A DNA stretch of 64,000 bases from Mesorhizobium sp. PAMC28654 (lineage in GTDB: Bacteria > Pseudomonadota > Alphaproteobacteria > Rhizobiales > Rhizobiaceae). The position numbers were made by a program, and so were the translations under genes. Positions 59,036-64,000 of the stretch are shown piece after piece. Positions within the stretch are counted from its first letter, which is position 1. Every line of letters begins with the position of its first letter. The stretch spans positions 5,069,001 through 5,133,000 of the forward strand of contig NZ_CP085135.1 of NCBI RefSeq assembly GCF_020616515.1. Reading direction: 5' to 3'. The notes below the pieces were generated by a model, which saw nothing but the letters and a program-made list of their open reading frames with translations, searched no databases and had not been told where the DNA came from.

Positions 59036-59665
59036 CTATTTGGTCCCATACATGCGGTCGCCGGCGTCGCCGAGGCCAGGCATGATGTAGCCCTTCTCGT
59101 TGAGCTGGCGGTCGATGGAAGCGGTGAAGACGGGAACGTCCGGATGCGCCTTGGTGAAGCGCTCGATGCCCTCGGGCGCCGCCAGCAGGCAAAGGAAGCG
59201 GATGTTGGTGGCGCCGCGTTCCTTCAACTTGTCGATCGCCGCGATCGCCGAATTGGCGGTGGCAAGCATCGGATCGACGACGATGACCAGGCGGTCGGCG
59301 AGGTCGCTCGGCGCCTTGAAGAAATACTCGACCGCTTCCAGCGTTTCGTGATCGCGGTAGAGGCCGACATGGGCGACGCGGGCCGCCGGCACCAGGTCGA
59401 GCAGGCCTTCCAGCAGGCCGTTGCCGGCGCGCAGCACGGAAGCGAAGACCAGCTTCTTGCCCTCCAGCGTCGGCGCTTCCATCGTCTCCATCGGCGTCTC
59501 GATGGTTGTCGTGGTCAGTTCGAGATTGCGGGTGACCTCATAGCCGAGCAGCAGCGAAATCTCGCGCAGCAGCCGCCGGAAGCCGGCCGTCGAGGTCTCC
59601 TTCTTGCGCATGATGGTCAGCTTGTGCTGGACAAGCGGGTGGTCGACGACGGTGACGCCCTTCAT
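59036..59665 (-). CDS. upp: Uracil phosphoribosyltransferase
   Basis: 209 residues from ATG at 59663-59665, chosen for AGGAGAG upstream (an ATG 21 bp earlier lacks it). PRPP-binding is seen in [39 protein letters not shown] and [13 protein letters not shown] are uracil-binding features. It makes UMP from uracil released by DeoA and related enzymes. Downstream of add on the same strand with an 84-bp gap. Confidence 0.95.
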   Translation of the reverse strand: MKGVTVVDHPLVQHKLTIMRKKETSTAGFRRLLREISLLLGYEVTRNLELTTTTIETPMETMEAPTLEGKKLVFASVLRAGNGLLEGLLDLVPAARVAHVGLYRDHETLEAVEYFFKAPSDLADRLVIVVDPMLATANSAIAAIDKLKERGATNIRFLCLLAAPEGIERFTKAHPDVPVFTASIDRQLNEKGYIMPGLGDAGDRMYGTK

Positions 59666-59749
59666 GGTACTCTCCTGATCTTTCATTGAAGAGACCCTAG
59701 CTTCTATGCGCCGGCCAAGGAACCGCCTGTGGCCGCCGGACCACAGATT

Positions 59750-60724
59750 TCAGCGTGCCGCGCCATTGAGGCGGGCGAGAAGCGCTGTTTTCGTCTTGCG
59801 GTCGACGAAGGCGGCTTCGATCGCGGTCCTTGTGACCGCCGTGAGCGCCTTCTCGTTCATCGAGAAGTGCTCGGAGGCGATATCGTATTCGCGCTTCAGC
59901 GAAGTCCAGAAATAGGGCGGATCGTCGGAATTGAGCGTCACTTTGCAGCCGGCCGCCTGCAGGGCGGGAAAGGGGTGGTCGGCAAAACTGTCGAAGACCT
60001 TCAGCGCGATGTTGGAGCCGGGGCAGCATTCCAGCACAACGCCCTCGTCGGCGATGCGCCGGACAAGGTCGGCGTTTTCGATGGCGCGCACGCCGTGGCC
60101 GATGCGCGATGGGCGGATATGGTCGAGTGCTGCCTGGACGCTCTCCCAGCCCATCAGTTCGCCGGCATGGATGGTGATGCCAAGGCCGGCCTCGCGGGCG
60201 ATCTCGAAGGCGCGCACGTAATCCTCGAAATCTCCCATCCGCTCGTCGCCGGCGACGCCGAAGCCGGTCACCAGCGGATGGCCGCAGCGCGCCGCGAAGC
60301 GCGCCGCCTGCTCGATCGATTCCACGCCGACATGGCGCACGCCGGTAACGATCATGCGGCCCTCGATGCCGGTCTTGGCCTTGGCGCGGGCCATGCCTTC
60401 GCCGAGCGCGTCCGTGTAGGCCTTGGGCGACAGCCCGGCTTTTTTCGCGTGGTCCGGCGAGGTGAAGACTTCGGAATAGATGGCGCCGTCGCGGGCAAGG
60501 CTCGTCAGATAATGGTCGGCCAGCCGCGCATAGTCCTCTTCCGTGCGGAACAGGTCGGCGGAAAAGTCATAGGCGGCGAGAAAGGATGTGAAATCGTGCC
60601 AGACGAACGAGCCGTCCCGGATATAGGGCGAGGTGTCCTTGCCATATTTCCGTGCCTGGCTGATGACGAGCTCTGGCGCCGCCGCCCCTTCGATGTGGCA
60701 GTGCAGTTCCGCTTTCAAAGGCAT
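59750..60724 (-). CDS. add: Adenosine deaminase
   Basis: 324 residues. Metal and catalytic residues: [11 protein letters not shown] at the N-terminus, [26 protein letters not shown] and [10 protein letters not shown]. It deaminates adenosine/deoxyadenosine to inosine forms, which the purine nucleoside phosphorylase can then split. Divergent from ubiE. Confidence 0.94.
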   Translation of the reverse strand: MPLKAELHCHIEGAAAPELVISQARKYGKDTSPYIRDGSFVWHDFTSFLAAYDFSADLFRTEEDYARLADHYLTSLARDGAIYSEVFTSPDHAKKAGLSPKAYTDALGEGMARAKAKTGIEGRMIVTGVRHVGVESIEQAARFAARCGHPLVTGFGVAGDERMGDFEDYVRAFEIAREAGLGITIHAGELMGWESVQAALDHIRPSRIGHGVRAIENADLVRRIADEGVVLECCPGSNIALKVFDSFADHPFPALQAAGCKVTLNSDDPPYFWTSLKREYDIASEHFSMNEKALTAVTRTAIEAAFVDRKTKTALLARLNGAAR

Positions 60725-60858
60725 TCATTCTTCCCGTCTGATCGATCCAGGTTGCATAAGCCCACCGCCTGGAAGCGCGGCCGAACACCGCTCCTTAAAC
60801 AATAGCGCCCGCACTGGTGATCGGCTATGGTCCCGCCGATTTTATGACGGATCGAAAA

Positions 60859-61635
60859 ATGTCAGTTGAGAGAACCACGGCCGCTGGCGGCATGGAAACC
60901 TCCTATGGTTTCAAGCGTGTAGGGGCTGATGACAAGCAGTCCCTGGTCAATGACGTTTTCCACAAGGTTGCGAACCGCTACGACCTGATGAACGACCTGA
61001 TGTCGGCTGGGCTGCACCGGCTGTGGAAGGACGCCATGGTGGCGGGGCTGAATCCTCCAAAGAGACAGGGCTGGCGTGTGCTCGACGTGGCAGGCGGCAC
61101 CGGCGATATCGCCTTCCGCATCGTCGAGGCAAGCCATGGCCACGCCCATGCCACCGTTCTCGACATCAATGGCTCGATGCTGGCCGTCGGCCGCGACCGG
61201 GCCGAAAAGAAAGGCATGTCCGCCAATACCGATTTCGTCGAGGCCAATGCAGAGGAACTGCCGTTCCCCGACGCCACATTCGATGCCTATACGATCGCCT
61301 TCGGCATTCGCAATGTGCCGCGCATCGACGTGGCGCTTGGCGAAGCCTTCCGTGTGCTGAAGCCTGGGGGGCGCCTGCTGTGCCTTGAATTTTCCGAGGT
61401 CGAGATGCCGCTGCTGGACAAGGCCTATGAGGCCTGGTCGTTCAACGCCATTCCCAAGATCGGCAAGATGGTTACCGGCGATGGCGAGCCTTACGCCTAT
61501 CTGGTCGAGTCGATCGCCAAGTTCCCCAACCAGAAGAATTTCGCGGCGATGATTTCCCGCGCCGGCTTCGACCGTGTGTCTTTCCGCAACTATTCCGGCG
61601 GCATCGCGGCACTGCATTCGGGCTGGAAGCTTTGA
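60859..61635 (+). CDS. ubiE: Ubiquinone/menaquinone methyltransferase UbiE
   Basis: 258 residues from ATG at 60859, giving the usual rhizobial N-terminus [16 protein letters not shown]; upstream in-frame ATGs exist. The SAM-binding motif is [19 protein letters not shown], followed by [20 protein letters not shown] and [21 protein letters not shown]-methylation step of ubiquinone synthesis. 67 bp upstream of ubiB. Confidence 0.95.
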   Translation: MSVERTTAAGGMETSYGFKRVGADDKQSLVNDVFHKVANRYDLMNDLMSAGLHRLWKDAMVAGLNPPKRQGWRVLDVAGGTGDIAFRIVEASHGHAHATVLDINGSMLAVGRDRAEKKGMSANTDFVEANAEELPFPDATFDAYTIAFGIRNVPRIDVALGEAFRVLKPGGRLLCLEFSEVEMPLLDKAYEAWSFNAIPKIGKMVTGDGEPYAYLVESIAKFPNQKNFAAMISRAGFDRVSFRNYSGGIAALHSGWKL

Positions 61636-61702
61636 GGGCGTCTTGCATTCCTGATGATAGAAATGGCTTACGCCGGTTCAGGAAACCGGCGGGAGTGCGG
61701 TC

Positions 61703-63277
61703 ATGAGCACCGTCAGTGCCGGGTTCAGGCTCGCACGCGCCGGCTGGGTGCTGGTGCGCGAGGGTGTCGTCGCGGCGTTGCCGGGCGAGGAACTGTCCGG
61801 CCTGCCGAAATTCGGCTGGCGCGTGGCCCGGCTCTTCACCCGCCGCCGCGCGCTGTCCTATGAGCGCAGCGACCGGCTGGGCAAGGCCGTCGTTCGGCTC
61901 GGCCCCTCCTATGTCAAGCTCGGCCAGTTCCTGGCAACACGGCCGGACGTCGTCGGCAACGACATGGCGCTCGATCTCGCCATGCTGCAGGACAAGATGC
62001 ACACGTTTCCGAAGGCGGAGGCCGTGGCTGCCATCGAAGCTTCGCTTGGACGCAAGATCGACGATCTGTATGTCAATTTCGGCGATCCCGTCGCCGCGGC
62101 TTCCATTGCCCAGGTCCATGCCGCCGACATCATCCGCGATGGCGCCGTCACCAGGGTTGCGGTGAAAGTCATCCGGCCCGGCGTGCGCCGCCGCTTCTTC
62201 CACGATCTCGAAAGCTATTTCCTCGCCGCCCGCCTGCAGGAAAAATACATTCCGTCGTCGCGTCGCCTGCGGCCCGTCGAAGTGACGGAGACGCTGGCCC
62301 AGACCACCAAGATCGAAATGGATCTGAGGCTCGAGGCTGCGGCGCTTTCGGAACTCGGCGAGAACACCAGGGATGATCCGGGTTTCCGGGTGCCGTCCGT
62401 CGACTGGGAGCGCACCGGCCGCGACGTGCTGACCATGGAATGGGTCGACGGCGTCAAGATGAACAACATCGCCGGTCTTGAAGCCGCCGGCCATGACCTG
62501 AAGACCATCGCCGCCAACCTCATCCAGTCGTTCCTGCGCCATACGCTGCGCGACGGCTTTTTCCACGCCGACATGCATCCGGGAAATCTGTTCGTCGAGG
62601 CCAACGGCACCATCGTCGCCGTCGACCTCGGCATAGCGGGGCGTCTTGGCAAGAAGGAGCGCCGCTTCCTCGCGGAAATCCTCTACGGCTTCATCACCCG
62701 CGATTATCTGCGTGTCGCCGAGGTGCATTTCGAGGCTGGCTACGTGCCGCGCCAGCACAATGTCGCGGCCTTCGCGCAGGCGATCCGGGCGATCGGCGAG
62801 CCGATCCATGGCCAGCCGGCCGAAACCATCTCGATGGCCAAGCTTTTGACGCTGCTGTTCGAGGTGACCGAACTGTTCGACATGGCGACGCGGCCGGAGC
62901 TGATCCTGTTGCAGAAGACCATGGTGGTGGTCGAAGGCGTGGCGCGCACGCTCGATCCGGCCTTCAACATGTGGAAGACCGCCGAGCCGGTGGTTGGCGA
63001 CTGGATCGCCGGCAATCTCGGCCCGCGCGGCCTGCTGGTCGATGCGCGTGACGGCGCCAAGGCGATGCTGGCGTTGGTCCGCCAGGTGCCGGAACTCGCG
63101 GCGCGCACCGAGCGGCTGTCGCGTGAGATCGACCTGATGGCCGAGCACGGGCTGCGCTTTGATGAAACCACCGCGAACGCCATCGGCAAGGCCGAGGCGC
63201 GCCACAGCAGATCCGGGCGCTGGGCGTTGTGGGTGATCGCGCTGACGTTGGTCTACATCGCCTGGAAGATCATCTAG
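61703..63277 (+). CDS. ubiB: UbiB-type atypical kinase for ubiquinone synthesis
   Basis: 524 residues. ABC1/ADCK features: KLGQFLATRPDVVG (KxGQ), AAASIAQVHAADI and VAVKVIRPGVRRRF (nucleotide-binding Lys), LTMEWVDGVKMNN, FFHADMHPGNLFVEANG and VAVDLGIAGRLGKKE. A C-terminal transmembrane segment (RWALWVIALTLVYIAW) anchors it. GGGAG precedes the ATG. Confidence 0.95.
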   Translation: MSTVSAGFRLARAGWVLVREGVVAALPGEELSGLPKFGWRVARLFTRRRALSYERSDRLGKAVVRLGPSYVKLGQFLATRPDVVGNDMALDLAMLQDKMHTFPKAEAVAAIEASLGRKIDDLYVNFGDPVAAASIAQVHAADIIRDGAVTRVAVKVIRPGVRRRFFHDLESYFLAARLQEKYIPSSRRLRPVEVTETLAQTTKIEMDLRLEAAALSELGENTRDDPGFRVPSVDWERTGRDVLTMEWVDGVKMNNIAGLEAAGHDLKTIAANLIQSFLRHTLRDGFFHADMHPGNLFVEANGTIVAVDLGIAGRLGKKERRFLAEILYGFITRDYLRVAEVHFEAGYVPRQHNVAAFAQAIRAIGEPIHGQPAETISMAKLLTLLFEVTELFDMATRPELILLQKTMVVVEGVARTLDPAFNMWKTAEPVVGDWIAGNLGPRGLLVDARDGAKAMLALVRQVPELAARTERLSREIDLMAEHGLRFDETTANAIGKAEARHSRSGRWALWVIALTLVYIAWKII

Positions 63278-63357
63278 ACCGATCATTTCGGCAACTTGCC
63301 GCAAGCTGATTGCATTGCTATCATTGAACTCGGCAATGGCGAGCAGAGTGCAATCAT

Positions 63358-64000
63358 ATGGCCAGTATCACCATCCGTAACCTTGACGATGAGGTCAAGG
63401 AGTTGCTGCGCCGGTTGGCGGCCGAAAACGACCGTTCCATGGAAGAGCAGGCGAGGGTGATGATCCGCGCCGCCGTCGAGGGGCAGGCCGGTTCGGTGGG
63501 CCGCATCGACCAGATCGAGAAAACGCTTCGCGAACTGACCGTTTCACACGCAGCGGCGCCGATCGCTGCTTCAGCAGGCAAGATCGCGTCGCGAGGCAGC
63601 CTCTCCGGCAAGCGTATCCTGCTTATCATCGGCGGTGGCATCGCCGCCTACAAGGCGCTCGATCTCATCCGGCGGCTGCGCGAGCGGGGTGCCGCGGTGC
63701 GGGTGGTGATGACATCAGCGGCACAGCAATTCGTCACCACGCTGTCGGTCGGCGCGCTGTCGGCCGATCATGTCTTCACCGAACTGTTCGACCGCAACGA
63801 CGAGCATGATGTCGGCCATATCCGCCTGTCGCGCGAGGCCGACCTTCTGGTGGTGGCGCCCGCGACCGCCGATCTGATGGCCAAGCTCGCCAATGGACAC
63901 GCCAACGACCTTGCGTCCACCGTGCTCATCGCCACCGACAAGCCCGTGCTGATGGCGCCCGCCATGAACCCCAGGATGTGGGCGCATCCGGCGACGCGCC
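63358..64000 (+). CDS. coaBC: CoaBC with an N-terminal FitA-like ribbon-helix-helix domain (partial)
   Basis: The frame is open from ATG 63358 to the right edge (214 codons). Residues 1-40 read MASITIRNLDDEVKELLRRL and AAENDRSMEEQARVMIRAAV, a FitA/VapB-type ribbon-helix-helix. A linker of about 40 residues follows. From about residue 82 comes the phosphopantothenoylcysteine decarboxylase domain: LSGKRILLIIGGGIAAYKAL, VVMTSAAQQFVTTLSV, LLVVAPATADLMAKLANG and APAMNPRMWAHPATR. No internal start lies between the domains. CoaBC makes 4'-phosphopantetheine for coenzyme A. Confidence 0.88.
   Translation, partial: MASITIRNLDDEVKELLRRLAAENDRSMEEQARVMIRAAVEGQAGSVGRIDQIEKTLRELTVSHAAAPIAASAGKIASRGSLSGKRILLIIGGGIAAYKALDLIRRLRERGAAVRVVMTSAAQQFVTTLSVGALSADHVFTELFDRNDEHDVGHIRLSREADLLVVAPATADLMAKLANGHANDLASTVLIATDKPVLMAPAMNPRMWAHPATR

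Overview
The window is a GC-rich chromosomal segment of an alphaproteobacterium of the order Hyphomicrobiales, most likely Mesorhizobium or a close relative. I infer this from codon use and GC content, the rhizobial gene set (UbiE/UbiB, a glycine-repeat autotransporter, Kdp, DUF2244/Nth, a retropepsin-like protease) and the style of the intergenic palindromes. No 16S or other phylogenetic marker is present, so the genus is an inference.

Layout. 1-5.2 kb: tail of a nucleoside hydrolase, two paralogous small membrane proteins, a LysE exporter, an amidase and a ribokinase, with IS630 copy 1 inserted 32 bp upstream of the ribokinase start. 5.3-7.1 kb: a four-gene secreted spore-coat-U operon with no usher. 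7.3-15.9 kb: housekeeping and regulatory genes (Ada/Ogt-like protein, DUF2244, endonuclease III, DUF2214, GNAT, OmpA-like, GGDEF-EAL, Nudix, Gln-rich secreted protein). 16.2-24.8 kb: a giant autotransporter of about 2840 codons with roughly 30 glycine-rich repeats and two compensating single-base frame breaks, followed by an IalB-like gene. 25.5-33.8 kb: a complete kdp potassium-uptake operon (small ORF, F, A, small ORF, B, C, D, E). 34-46 kb: an accessory region next to tRNA-Ser(GGA). It contains an AbiEi/AbiEii pair whose toxin gene overlaps by ATGA a gene for a nuclease-like/STAND-type NTPase, plus a UvrD-type helicase remnant and an orphan gene. All of this is cut up by two inverted copies of one IS3-family element and a third, different IS3-family element. 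A serine recombinase with resolvase-like repeats lies beside it. 46.4-64 kb: mainly nucleoside uptake and salvage (BMP-type binding protein, NupA-like ATPase, two permeases, cytidine deaminase, purine nucleoside phosphorylase, thymidine phosphorylase, uracil phosphoribosyltransferase, adenosine deaminase), with a GNAT gene cleanly split by IS630 copy 2. The window ends with ubiE, ubiB and a CoaBC gene that begins with a fused FitA-like ribbon-helix-helix domain.

How the genes work together. The 48.5-60.7 kb block imports nucleosides through the BMP/ABC system and breaks them down to bases, ribose-1-phosphate and deoxyribose-1-phosphate. The ribokinase and nucleoside hydrolase at the left edge serve the same chemistry. 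The Kdp genes form one polycistron running from transporter to its sensor/regulator pair. The 37-42 kb block looks like a decayed defence operon.

Caution on sequence quality. At least five genes are broken by one-base indels, most of them at short homopolymers. Either this is a real decay pattern or the assembly carries homopolymer errors. Frameshift-based pseudogene calls should be read with that in mind.
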